From Methylocaldum sp002005105 (lineage in GTDB: Bacteria; Pseudomonadota; Gammaproteobacteria; Methylococcales; Methylococcaceae): a DNA stretch of 64,000 bases. Positions within the stretch are counted from its first letter, which is position 1. Every line of letters begins with the position of its first letter. Below the pieces are notes generated by a model, which saw only the letters and a program-made list of their open reading frames with translations, was not told the origin of the DNA and did no database searches. Location of the stretch: assembly GCF_051027545.1 (NCBI RefSeq), contig NZ_CP194902.1, positions 1,302,001-1,366,000 of the forward strand, in the 5' to 3' direction. Of the stretch, positions 52,617 through 62,634 are shown in pieces. Made by a program: the position numbers and the translations under genes.

Positions 52617-53213
52617 TTGTCTATTCGATTCCGGCTGGTTGTCGGTTTAGGGAATCCGACGACCAAATATGAAAAAACCCGGCATAACGCCGGGTTTTGG
52701 TTTGTGGATGAGCTCGCATCTTCGTATGGCGTTCCGTTTAGGGAGGATCGGCGTTTCGAGGGATTGGTCGCGACGCCGGAACTCGAAAACGAAAGCGTTC
52801 TGCTCCTAAAGCCGATGACGTTCATGAACCGGAGTGGGCAATCGGTCGCGGCACTGGCTCGATATTATAAAATCGGTGTCGAGCAGATATTGGTGGCTCA
52901 CGATGAGCTCGATTTTGCTCCTGGTGTCGCTCGACTGAAATGCGGCGGTGGGCACGGGGGGCATAACGGTTTGAGGGATCTAATCGACAAGTTGGGGGCG
53001 GCTGGGTTTTGTCGTATACGCATTGGCATCGGTCACCCCGGTAATCGCGACGATGTCGTACCTTATGTGCTCGGCAAGCCGGGTAGTGACGAGCGCGAAT
53101 CAATAGATCGCGCAATTTCTCGAGTGATCGAGCTGTTTCCCGCGATCTTGCAGGGGGACCTCGGCGCTGTAACAAGCTGTCTGCATAACGATTCAAGAAT
53201 TGGCGCGTCTTGA
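52617..53213 (+). CDS. pth: Peptidyl-tRNA hydrolase
   Basis: Recycles peptidyl-tRNAs that leave ribosomes early. 198 residues; LVVGLGNPTTKYEKTRHNAG with catalytic His in RHNAGFWFVDEL near 23-34, LLKPMTFMNRSGQSVAALAR near 65, HDELDFAPGVARLKCGGGHG near 96, NGLRDLIDKLG after it. Start TTG 52617, preceded by GGGAGGGG at 52606-52613. Follows rplY by 37 bases. Confidence 0.97.
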   Translation: MSIRFRLVVGLGNPTTKYEKTRHNAGFWFVDELASSYGVPFREDRRFEGLVATPELENESVLLLKPMTFMNRSGQSVAALARYYKIGVEQILVAHDELDFAPGVARLKCGGGHGGHNGLRDLIDKLGAAGFCRIRIGIGHPGNRDDVVPYVLGKPGSDERESIDRAISRVIELFPAILQGDLGAVTSCLHNDSRIGAS

Positions 53214-53261
53214 ATATTGACACCGACAATCGAATGCCGAATAATTCACATCTTAACCCTT

Positions 53262-53346
<85 letters not shown>

Positions 53347-53366
53347 TTAGATTTAGGATTTTGTGC

Positions 53367-53440
<74 letters not shown>

Positions 53441-53464
53441 GCAAAAAAGGGCGTCAGGTTTCTT

Positions 53465-53540
<76 letters not shown>

Positions 53541-53580
53541 GTTTGAATGTATCGGTTATCAGATTAAGGGGTATTGGCGG

Positions 53581-54771
<1,191 letters not shown>

Positions 54772-54808
54772 AAGTCGCGGGTTCTGCGCGTTACCGCGCG
54801 GGCGACTT
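54772..54808 (+). other. Strong two-part hairpin between tuf and tRNA-Trp
   Basis: Outer stem AAGTCGC/GCGACTT (54772-54778 and 54802-54808), then a 5-base bulge, then inner stem CTGCGCG/CGCGCGG around a TTAC loop. No T run follows, so it is more likely an RNA-processing or partial-termination signal than a full terminator. Confidence 0.5.
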
Positions 54809-54828
54809 GTCAAGTCGGCAGGGTATAT

Positions 54829-54904
<76 letters not shown>

Positions 54905-54948
54905 TCTCTGCTGCAAAGTAATCGCTTTTAATTTTGGTTAGGGTGTTC

Positions 54949-55326
54949 ATGGCTGCTCGAGCAGAGTCAGGTTCTTCGGTCATCGACACGGCGAAGCTCG
55001 TGCTCGCAATCGGTTTGTTGATTGCTGGAGTAGTCGGTTTTTACTACTTCTCTCAGCAGTCTTTATTGTACCGAGTGCTCGGTGTCGTCGGCTTGTCGAT
55101 AGCCTCGGTTGCAATGATTTTAACGACCTCGCTCGGAAAGAGCTTTTGGGGTTTTCTGAAAGAGGCGAGGGTTGAGGTTAGAAAGGTGGTGTGGCCGACG
55201 CGCCAAGAAACGGTGCAGGCAACATTAATCGTTATGGCCTTGGTTTTCCTTGTCGGCTTAATGCTGTGGCTGCTAGATATGTTCCTGTTCTGGGTAATTA
55301 GCCAACTGACCGGGCAGGGGGCATAG
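54949..55326 (+). CDS. secE: Preprotein translocase subunit SecE
   Basis: Essential subunit of the SecYEG channel. From ATG 54949 (MAARAESGSSVIDTAKLVLA) it has 125 residues and three membrane helices as in gammaproteobacteria; the conserved EARVEVRKVVWPTRQETVQA lies near 70. The frame opens at 54934, but AGGGTG precedes 54949. Cotranscribed with nusG. Confidence 0.96.
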   Translation: MAARAESGSSVIDTAKLVLAIGLLIAGVVGFYYFSQQSLLYRVLGVVGLSIASVAMILTTSLGKSFWGFLKEARVEVRKVVWPTRQETVQATLIVMALVFLVGLMLWLLDMFLFWVISQLTGQGA

Positions 55327-55327
55327 C

Positions 55328-55861
55328 ATGGCATTGCGTTGGTACGTAGTGCATGCGTACTCCAATTTCGAGAATCAAGTAAAGCGTTCTCTGGAAGAGC
55401 GAATTAAGCGGTCGGGCTTGGAACGCTTCTTTGGGAAGATTCTTGTCCCTACAGAAGAGGTTGTTGAGATGCGTATGGGGCAGCAAAGGAAAAGCGAGCG
55501 CAAGTTTTTTCCGGGATACGTTCTGGTTCAGATGGAGCTAAACGACGAAACCTGGCATCTCGTTAAAGAGGTTCCGCGAGTTCTTGGTTTTATCGGCGGA
55601 ACATCGGATCGGCCGGCGCCGATCTCGGATCGGGAGGCCGAGGCCATCTTGAGTCGGGTCGAAGAAGGCGCAACGAAACCAAAGCCAAAGGTGCTTTTCG
55701 AGGTTGGTGAGGTTGTCCGAGTAGTTGAGGGTCCTTTTAAGGACTTCAATGGCGTGGTGGAAGAAGTCAATTACGAGAAAAACAAACTCCGTGTGTCGGT
55801 TTTGATTTTCGGGCGTTCAACGCCGGTTGAGCTCGATTTCGGTCAGGTCGAAAAAGCATAA
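55328..55861 (+). CDS. nusG: Transcription termination/antitermination protein NusG
   Basis: Modulates RNA polymerase pausing and Rho termination and couples to ribosomes. 177 residues; NGN domain (LRWYVVHAYSNFENQVKRSL, then YVLVQMELNDETWHLVKEVP) and C-terminal KOW domain (GEVVRVVEGPFKDFNGVVEE). ATG 55328 overlaps no gene but follows secE by one base. Confidence 0.98.
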   Translation: MALRWYVVHAYSNFENQVKRSLEERIKRSGLERFFGKILVPTEEVVEMRMGQQRKSERKFFPGYVLVQMELNDETWHLVKEVPRVLGFIGGTSDRPAPISDREAEAILSRVEEGATKPKPKVLFEVGEVVRVVEGPFKDFNGVVEEVNYEKNKLRVSVLIFGRSTPVELDFGQVEKA

Positions 55862-55955
55862 TCCTACTGTTGTTCATAATTTCCCGCGGCGAGCGTAGGC
55901 AGTATGTTGCGGGCATGGGGAGCTTTAAAGCGTTATCACCCATCAGGAGTAAATA

Positions 55956-56387
55956 ATGGCAAAGAAAATAACCGCATATATTAAGCTTCAGGTCAAGGCC
56001 GGTGAAGCAAATCCCAGTCCTCCCGTCGGGCCGGCGCTCGGCCAGCGCGGTGTAAATATCATGGAGTTTTGCAAGGCATTCAATGCTCACACGCAAGGTG
56101 TCGAAAAGGGATTGCCTCTGCCCGTTGTTATCACGGTATATAGCGATCGTAGCTTTACATTCATCACGAAAACGCCTCCGGCCTCGGTTTTGCTGAAAAA
56201 AGCGATCGGTTTGGCTAAGGGTAGCAGCAACCCGAATACAAACAAAGTGGGAACCGTTACTCGCGAGCAGTTGGCGGAAATCGCCACCTTGAAATCGCCT
56301 GACCTGACTGCGGCCGATATGGATGCAGCGATCCGTACTATAGCGGGCAGTGCGCGTAGCATGGGCCTGAATGTGGAGGGTGTGTAA
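55956..56387 (+). CDS. rplK: 50S ribosomal protein L11
   Basis: Binds 23S rRNA in the GTPase-associated centre. 143 residues; AYIKLQVKAGEANPSPPVGP and ALGQRGVNIMEFCKAFN in the N-terminal domain, TPPASVLLKKAIGLAKG in the C-terminal RNA-binding part. Preceded by AGGAG at 55943-55947. Its TAA overlaps the rplA ATG by one base (TAATG). Confidence 0.98.
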   Translation: MAKKITAYIKLQVKAGEANPSPPVGPALGQRGVNIMEFCKAFNAHTQGVEKGLPLPVVITVYSDRSFTFITKTPPASVLLKKAIGLAKGSSNPNTNKVGTVTREQLAEIATLKSPDLTAADMDAAIRTIAGSARSMGLNVEGV

Positions 56388-57082
56388 TGGCGAGGTTGAG
56401 TAAGCGTGCTAAATCGATCAAAGAAAAGCTCCAGCCTGGAAAAATATACGCTGCCGACGAGGCCTTCGCTGTCTTGAAAGAGCTTTCGACAGTCAAGTTT
56501 GTCGAGGCGGTCGATGTAAGCGTAAATCTCGGTGTTGACCCGAGAAAGTCGGATCAGGCGGTTCGTGGTGCGACCGTGCTGCCCCATGGTACCGGAAAAT
56601 CCGTTCGTGTCGCCGTGTTTGCGCAAGGCGCTAACGCCGACGCGGCGAGAGAGGCTGGTGCGGATATCGTCGGTATGGACGACCTCGCCGCTCAAGTCAA
56701 GGCAGGTGAACTCAATTTCGATGTTGTCATTGCTTCGCCGGACGCAATGCGCGTGGTGGGGCAGTTAGGTCAGATTCTCGGTCCGCGCGGCCTGATGCCC
56801 AACCCCAAAGTCGGCACGGTAACTCCGGATGTGGCAGGGGCGGTCAAGAACGCCAAGGCGGGACAAGTTCGTTATCGAACCGACAAGAAAGGCATTATTC
56901 ATTGCACCATCGGCAAAGTGAACTTTGAGGCGGTGGCGCTGAAGGAGAATCTCGAGGCGCTACTATCCGACCTTAAGAAGGCGAAGCCCTCCACATCGAA
57001 GGGCGTCTATCTGAAGAAAATTACCGTGTCATCCACCATGGGGCCTGGATTGCAGGTCGATCATGGTAGTCTGGCGGCATAA
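56387..57082 (+). CDS. rplA: 50S ribosomal protein L1
   Basis: Largest L1-stalk protein and translational repressor of rplK-rplA in E. coli. 231 residues, with KFVEAVDVSVNLGVDPRKSD near 26-45, VLPHGTGKSVRVAVFAQGAN near 65, LGPRGLMPNPKVGTVTPDVA near 130 and VYLKKITVSSTMGPGLQVD at the end. Confidence 0.98.
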   Translation: MARLSKRAKSIKEKLQPGKIYAADEAFAVLKELSTVKFVEAVDVSVNLGVDPRKSDQAVRGATVLPHGTGKSVRVAVFAQGANADAAREAGADIVGMDDLAAQVKAGELNFDVVIASPDAMRVVGQLGQILGPRGLMPNPKVGTVTPDVAGAVKNAKAGQVRYRTDKKGIIHCTIGKVNFEAVALKENLEALLSDLKKAKPSTSKGVYLKKITVSSTMGPGLQVDHGSLAA

Positions 57083-57104
57083 GTAAGACAGACTTTGGGT
57101 TGCC

Positions 57105-57190
57105 GGCACCGCCGGTAACCGTCAAAGACCGCAGGCGCGCCTGGTGCGCTTAATCGATAAAGCCTGCGCAGACGGTGTACTGAATCCGTG
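57105..57190 (+). promoter_or_regulatory. L10 leader (binding site of the L10-L7/L12 complex)
   Basis: In the 205-base gap between rplA and rplJ. Base pairing: CCGTC (57119-57123) with GACGG (57171-57175), GCAGGC (57131-57136) with GCCTGC (57162-57167), and GCGC pairs around CTGGT (57137-57149). The flanking AAAGACC and TTAATCGATAA strands and the order of helices fit the L10-leader family, where L10-(L12)4 binds and represses translation of rplJL. Confidence 0.78.
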
Positions 57191-57201
57191 ATCGGTGAAA
57201 G

Positions 57202-57245
57202 GAGCCGTTTTTAGGGGCATCCTGATTCTGGATGTTTTTTGGCTC
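57202..57245 (+). terminator. Terminator-like hairpin in the rplJ leader
   Basis: CATCC (57218-57222) pairs with GGATG (57230-57234) around TGATTCT, and six T follow at 57235-57240; flanking GAGCC (57202-57206) can pair with GGCTC (57241-57245). The short stem and downstream rplJ suggest an attenuator rather than a full stop. Confidence 0.42.
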
Positions 57246-57287
57246 TGAATGGTTCCCAACTGTTCAGACTACTATTGGAGGTAAAAG

Positions 57288-57815
57288 GTGGCGCTAAGAC
57301 TGGATGACAAGAAAGCCGTCGTCGCAGAAGTCGCTGCTATTGCCGCTCAAGCGCACTCTGCAGTAGCTGCAGAGTATCGCGGGTTAACCGTTTCTGAACT
57401 GACCAACCTTCGTAAGGTTGCGCGCGAATCGGGTGTGTATCTGAGGGTTATCAAAAACACCCTCGCCCGTCGGGCCGTGGAAGGCACCGAGTTTGCGTGC
57501 ATGCAAGAAGGGTTGGTCGGGCCGTTGATCTTGGCATTTTCGATTGAAGATCCAGGTTCCGCGGCTCGCGTGGTCTACGACTTTTCGAAGCAGCATGAAA
57601 AACTGGCAGTGAAGTTGGTTGCTGTGGGTGGAAAGCTGTATGGCGCCTCGGAGATCGAACGGCTATCCAAGCTACCGAACAAAGAACAAGCTTTGGCCAT
57701 GTTGATGGGCGTAATGAAAGCGCCGATCGAGAAGTTCGTCAGAACCCTGGCGGAGCCTCATGCCAAGCTGGTTCGGACGGTGGCAGCGGTGCGCGATCAA
57801 AAGCAGGCAGCGTAA
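57288..57815 (+). CDS. rplJ: 50S ribosomal protein L10
   Basis: Base of the L7/L12 stalk and autogenous regulator. 175 residues; N-terminal AVAAEYRGLTVSELTNLRKV (RNA-binding), VIKNTLARRAVEGTEF and C-terminal helices that hold L12 dimers (ALAMLMGVMKAPIEKFVRTL). Start GTG 57288 with GGAGGT at 57277-57282. Confidence 0.98.
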   Translation: MALRLDDKKAVVAEVAAIAAQAHSAVAAEYRGLTVSELTNLRKVARESGVYLRVIKNTLARRAVEGTEFACMQEGLVGPLILAFSIEDPGSAARVVYDFSKQHEKLAVKLVAVGGKLYGASEIERLSKLPNKEQALAMLMGVMKAPIEKFVRTLAEPHAKLVRTVAAVRDQKQAA

Positions 57816-57848
57816 GCAAGGTTAGAAGATTTATTTTGGAGTATTTCG

Positions 57849-58223
57849 ATGGCTGTATCTAAAGAAGATATTTTAGAAACCATTGCCAACATGACGGTGA
57901 TGGAAGTAGTGGATTTGATTTCCGCCATGGAAGAGAAATTCGGCGTTTCCGCCGCAGCTGCGGTAGCTGTAGCGGCACCGGCAGCATCGGCTGCACCGGC
58001 GGCTGAAGAAAAGACCGAGTTCGATGTTGTTATGACCGGCTTCGGCGATAACAAAGTGAACGTCATCAAAGTGATTCGCGCGATCACCGGTTTGGGTCTG
58101 AAGGAGGCTAAGGATCTGGTCGAAGGTGTTCCTTCGACGGTCAAGGAAGGCGTGAGCAAGCAAGAGGCCGAAGATATCAAGAAACAATTGGTCGAAGCCG
58201 GCGCTGCGGTTGAAATTAAATAA
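57849..58223 (+). CDS. rplL: 50S ribosomal protein L7/L12
   Basis: Factor-recruiting stalk protein. 124 residues: N-terminal dimerisation helices, an Ala-rich flexible hinge (SAAAAVAVAAPAASAAPAAE), and the C-terminal globular domain with GDNKVNVIKVIRAITGLGLK and EAKDLVEGVPSTVKEG. Confidence 0.98.
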   Translation: MAVSKEDILETIANMTVMEVVDLISAMEEKFGVSAAAAVAVAAPAASAAPAAEEKTEFDVVMTGFGDNKVNVIKVIRAITGLGLKEAKDLVEGVPSTVKEGVSKQEAEDIKKQLVEAGAAVEIK

Positions 58224-58258
58224 TTGTTGCTCCGTCTGACCTAAGTCGACCTTTATAA

Positions 58259-58283
58259 GGCTGGCAGCTGATGGCTGCCGGCC
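58259..58283 (+). terminator. Hairpin in the rplL-rpoB gap (putative attenuator)
   Basis: Stem GGCTGGCAGC (58259-58268) with GCTGCCGGCC (58274-58283), 5-base loop, one G-T pair, then TTT only. In E. coli the same gap holds a partial terminator and an RNase III site; the rest of this 266-base gap shows no gene. Confidence 0.55.
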
Positions 58284-58489
58284 TTTCGGCGCTTGCGACG
58301 ATCTTTCGTAAACGTGTATGGCTCGTCCTAGCGGAGAGCAGTTGAGGCGTACAGTGCAATCGAGTCCCCGGCCGAATTACTTCTACTGTCCTATGTCTAA
58401 TTCTAATCCGCAAGTGGTCATCCGAGTCTTCTAATTTCCTTTTAGACATCGTGGTAATTTCGTTTGAACATTTAAGGTAAGGAACCACT

Positions 58490-61400
58490 ATGGCCTATTC
58501 TTTCACCGAAAAAAAACGCATTCGTAACAGCTTTGGCAAGCGTCGTGACGTACTTGAAGTCCCTTATCTTTTAGCAACCCAAGTCGATTCATACAAGAGA
58601 TTTCTGCAGGCTGACGTTCTTCCCAGCAAGCGTGTCGATGAGGGTCTGCATGCCGCGTTAAGATCAGTTTTTCCGATCGAGAGCCATACTGGGCATGCCA
58701 TTCTCGAATACGTAAATTACTCCTTGGGCGAGCCCACGTTCGATGTCAAAGAATGTCAGCAGCGGGGCGCGAATTACGCGGCCCCCTTGCGTGTGCTGGT
58801 GCGTTTGGTGATCTATGACCGTGAGGCGCCTGCCAGTGCCAAGGTCGTGAAGGATATCAAAGAGCAGGAAATTTACATGGGCGAAATCCCGCTCATGACG
58901 GACACGGGGACTTTCGTTGTCAATGGAACGGAGCGCGTGATTGTCTCGCAGCTGCATCGTTCGCCCGGCGTGTTCTTCGATCATGATCGCGGAAAGACCC
59001 ACTCATCCGGGAAGCTTCTGTTCAATGCGCGGATCATTCCCTATCGGGGATCCTGGCTGGACTTCGAGTTCGATCACAAGGACTGTGTCTACGTACGAAT
59101 AGACCGTCGGCGAAAGCTGCCCGCCACAGTTCTTTTGCGGGCCCTAGGTTACGATAACGAGCAGATCATAAAACTGTTTTTCGAGACCAATCGCTTCTCG
59201 TTTATCAAAGAAGGCATTCTGCTTGATTTGATTCCCGAACGTTTGCGTGGCGACATCGCCAGTTTCGACATCAAGGCCGATGGTCAGATGATTGTAGAAA
59301 AGGGGCATCGGATCACGGCTCGGCACATCCGGCAGATGGATAAAGCGGGGCTGAAGCAATTGGACGTGCCGCGGGATTACCTCTATGGCAAAATTCTCGC
59401 TCATAATGTGATCGTCCCGAGCACAGGAGAGTTGGTGGCCAAGGTGAACGACGAGATCACGGAGGACCTATTGAGCCGCATCATTGCGGCCGGCATCGAG
59501 GCCATCGACACGCTTTACATCAACGACCTCGACCGCGGCCCGTACATGGCGAACGCCATGCGGATCGACACGACCGAGACTCAGCTCGATGCGCTGGTGG
59601 AAATCTACCGCATGATGCGGCCCGGTGAGCCGCCAGCCAAAGAAGCCGCGCAGACGCTGTTCGACAATCTTTTCTTCTCCCCGGACCGCTATGATCTGTC
59701 GGCGGTCGGTCGGATGAAGTTCAATCGCCGCCTCGGGCGTTCGGAGATTACCGGACCGGGCGTACTGACGAAAGAAGACATAATTGATGTCCTCAGGGAA
59801 CTCATCAATATTCGTAACGGCATAGGCACGGTCGACGATATCGACCATCTGGGCAACCGCCGTGTACGGTCCGTTGGCGAAATGGTGGAGAATCAGTTCC
59901 GGCTGGGTCTGGTCCGCGTCGAGCGCGCCGTCAAGGAGCGCCTGTCCTTGGCGGATGCCGAGAACCTGATGCCGCAGGAAATCATCAATGCCAAACCGGT
60001 CGCGGCATCGATCAAGGAGTTCTTCGGCTCGAGCCAGTTATCTCAGTTCATGGACCAGAACAATCCGTTGTCCGAGGTGACCCACAAGCGCCGTGTTTCG
60101 GCCTTGGGACCGGGCGGCCTCGCTAGGGAGCGTGCGGGTTTCGAGGTGCGAGACGTCCATACGACCCACTACGGGCGCGTTTGTCCCATCGAAACGCCGG
60201 AAGGACCCAATATCGGTCTGATCAATTCATTGGCGGTTTATGCGCGTACCAATGAATACGGATTTCTCGAAACGCCATACCGTAAGGTGATCGACGGCAT
60301 CGTCACCGACGAAATCGAATATCTTTCCGCGATTGAAGAGGGCAAGTATTTCATTGCTCAGGCCAGCGCCAAGGTGGATGAAAATGGTCGACTGATCGAT
60401 GACCTGGTTTCTTGCCGGCACAAAGACGAGTTTACCCTTGCATCGGCCGATCAAATCAATTACATGGACGTGTCGTCACGCCAGATCGTGTCGGTCGCGG
60501 CATCGCTGATCCCGTTCCTGGAGCATGACGACGCCAACCGGGCATTGATGGGATCCAACATGCAGCGCCAGGCCGTACCGACACTGCGGACCGAGAAGCC
60601 CTTGGTCGGCACGGGCATGGAGCGCATCGTAGCCAGAGATTCCGGGGTAACGGTTATCGCCAAGCGTGGCGGGACGGTGGAGTTCGTGGACGCCGGACGT
60701 ATCGTCGTGCGTGTGAACGACGACGAAACCGAAGCAGGCGTACCGGGCGTCGATATCTACAACCTGACCAAGTACACGCGGTCGAACCAGAACACCTGTA
60801 TCAATCAAAAGCCCCTAGTAAAACTGGGTGACAGCGTCGCGAAGGGCGACATCCTCGCAGACGGACCGTCCACCGACATGGGTGAACTAGCCTTGGGTCA
60901 GAACCTTCTGGTGGCGTTCATGCCCTGGAATGGATGCAATTTCGAGGACTCTATCCTGATTTCCGAACGAGTGGTGCAGGACGACCGCTTCACGACCATC
61001 CATATCGAGGAAAAAACTTGCGTCGCTCGCGATACTAAACTCGGACCGGAAGAAATCACTGCCGATATTCCGAATGTCGGCGAAGCCGCGCTGGCCAAGC
61101 TGGATGAGTCCGGGATCGTTTATATCGGGGCCGAGGTAAAGGCGGGCGATATTCTGGTGGGGAAGGTCACGCCCAAAGGCGAAACCCAGCTGACCCCTGA
61201 AGAAAAACTGCTCCGGGCCATATTCGGCGAGAAGGCGTCGGATGTGAAAGACACATCTCTGCGCGTGCCCTCCGGCATGGACGGCACTGTCATTGACGTC
61301 CAAGTGTTCACTCGTGACGGCGTCAAAAAGGACGATCGGGCGAAGCAGATCGAGCAGGCGGAAATCGACCGGGTCAAGAAGGACCTGAACGACCAGTTGC

Positions 61401-62566
61401 GGATCATCGAAAAGGACTTTTACCAGCGTGTGGAGCAGATGCTGCTGGGCAAGCTGGCCGAATCGGGCCCGAACAGGCTGCGCTCCGGAGAGGTAATCAC
61501 CCGCGAGTATCTGGAGGGACTCAAACAGTCCCAGTGGCTGGAGATTCGCCTACAAGACGAAGACTTGAACGTTCAACTCGAAGCCATCGCCGAGCAGATC
61601 GCTCAGCAGCGCGAGGAAATGAACAAGCGGCTGGAGGAAAAAAAGAAAAAGATCGCCATGGGCGATGATTTGCCGCCCGGGGTCTTGAAGATGGTCAAGG
61701 TCTATCTGGCCGTCAAGCGTCGCATCCAGCCGGGTGACAAGATGGCGGGACGCCACGGTAACAAGGGTGTTATTTCTCAGATCGTCCCCGTCGAGGATAT
61801 GCCTTATCTTGCGGACGGAACTCCAGTTGACATCGTGCTCAACCCGCTAGGCGTGCCTTCGCGTATGAATGTCGGTCAGGTATTGGAAACCCATCTTGGC
61901 TGGGCTGCCAAAGGGTTGGGGCTCAAGATCGGCAAGATGCTGGAAGCCAAGGCCAAGATCGAGGAAACGCGCCAGTTCTTGAAGGAAGTCTATAACTGCA
62001 GTGGCAAGAACGAAGATTTAGACCTGTTGTCCGATAACGAGATTCTCGAACTCGCCTCCAACCTCAGGGGAGGGGTGCCCATGGCTACGCCGGTTTTCGA
62101 CGGTGCCACCGAGGACGATATCAAGACCATGTTGCGCTTGGCGGATCTACCGGAAAGCGGCCAAACGCGGCTAACGGACGGACGTACCGGCGAAATCTTC
62201 GATCGGGCCGTCACCGTCGGCTATATGTATATGCTCAAGCTTAACCATCTGGTCGACGATAAGATGCATGCCCGCTCCACCGGACCGTACAGTCTGGTTA
62301 CGCAGCAACCTTTGGGTGGCAAGGCCCAGTTCGGCGGTCAGCGCTTCGGGGAGATGGAAGTCTGGGCGCTGGAAGCTTATGGCGCAGCCTATACCCTTCA
62401 GGAAATGCTCACGGTCAAATCGGACGACGTCACCGGGCGTACCAAGATCTACAAGAACATAGTCGATGGTGACCATCGCATGGAGGCGGCCATGCCCGAG
62501 TCGTTCAACGTGTTGATCAAAGAGATTCGATCCCTCGGCATCAACATCGAGTTGGAACAGGACTAA
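58490..62566 (+). CDS. rpoB: DNA-directed RNA polymerase subunit beta
   Basis: Catalytic subunit of RNA polymerase, 1358 residues (slightly longer than E. coli). N-terminal FTEKKRIRNSFGKRRDVLEV, the rifampicin-region FFGSSQLSQFMDQNNPLSEV (about 507-526) followed by THKRRVSALGPGGL, which carries the rifampicin-sensitive residues, GRVCPIETPEGPNIGLINSL, the flap and the C-terminal switch region GGQRFGEMEVWALEAYGAAY. ATG 58490. 68 bases separate it from rpoC. Confidence 0.99.
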   Translation: MAYSFTEKKRIRNSFGKRRDVLEVPYLLATQVDSYKRFLQADVLPSKRVDEGLHAALRSVFPIESHTGHAILEYVNYSLGEPTFDVKECQQRGANYAAPLRVLVRLVIYDREAPASAKVVKDIKEQEIYMGEIPLMTDTGTFVVNGTERVIVSQLHRSPGVFFDHDRGKTHSSGKLLFNARIIPYRGSWLDFEFDHKDCVYVRIDRRRKLPATVLLRALGYDNEQIIKLFFETNRFSFIKEGILLDLIPERLRGDIASFDIKADGQMIVEKGHRITARHIRQMDKAGLKQLDVPRDYLYGKILAHNVIVPSTGELVAKVNDEITEDLLSRIIAAGIEAIDTLYINDLDRGPYMANAMRIDTTETQLDALVEIYRMMRPGEPPAKEAAQTLFDNLFFSPDRYDLSAVGRMKFNRRLGRSEITGPGVLTKEDIIDVLRELINIRNGIGTVDDIDHLGNRRVRSVGEMVENQFRLGLVRVERAVKERLSLADAENLMPQEIINAKPVAASIKEFFGSSQLSQFMDQNNPLSEVTHKRRVSALGPGGLARERAGFEVRDVHTTHYGRVCPIETPEGPNIGLINSLAVYARTNEYGFLETPYRKVIDGIVTDEIEYLSAIEEGKYFIAQASAKVDENGRLIDDLVSCRHKDEFTLASADQINYMDVSSRQIVSVAASLIPFLEHDDANRALMGSNMQRQAVPTLRTEKPLVGTGMERIVARDSGVTVIAKRGGTVEFVDAGRIVVRVNDDETEAGVPGVDIYNLTKYTRSNQNTCINQKPLVKLGDSVAKGDILADGPSTDMGELALGQNLLVAFMPWNGCNFEDSILISERVVQDDRFTTIHIEEKTCVARDTKLGPEEITADIPNVGEAALAKLDESGIVYIGAEVKAGDILVGKVTPKGETQLTPEEKLLRAIFGEKASDVKDTSLRVPSGMDGTVIDVQVFTRDGVKKDDRAKQIEQAEIDRVKKDLNDQLRIIEKDFYQRVEQMLLGKLAESGPNRLRSGEVITREYLEGLKQSQWLEIRLQDEDLNVQLEAIAEQIAQQREEMNKRLEEKKKKIAMGDDLPPGVLKMVKVYLAVKRRIQPGDKMAGRHGNKGVISQIVPVEDMPYLADGTPVDIVLNPLGVPSRMNVGQVLETHLGWAAKGLGLKIGKMLEAKAKIEETRQFLKEVYNCSGKNEDLDLLSDNEILELASNLRGGVPMATPVFDGATEDDIKTMLRLADLPESGQTRLTDGRTGEIFDRAVTVGYMYMLKLNHLVDDKMHARSTGPYSLVTQQPLGGKAQFGGQRFGEMEVWALEAYGAAYTLQEMLTVKSDDVTGRTKIYKNIVDGDHRMEAAMPESFNVLIKEIRSLGINIELEQD

Positions 62567-62580
62567 TACGCTAGACGCAT

Positions 62581-62607
62581 GATCCGGACCGTCTAAAGGT
62601 CCGGATC
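62581..62607 (+). other. Perfect 10-bp hairpin between rpoB and rpoC
   Basis: GATCCGGACC and GGTCCGGATC pair exactly around the 7-base loop GTCTAAA. No T tract follows. Probably an mRNA structural or processing element; it stops 15 bases before the rpoC ribosome binding site. Confidence 0.6.
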
Positions 62608-62634
62608 GGCAGAACCGAATTTAGGAGAACGTCT

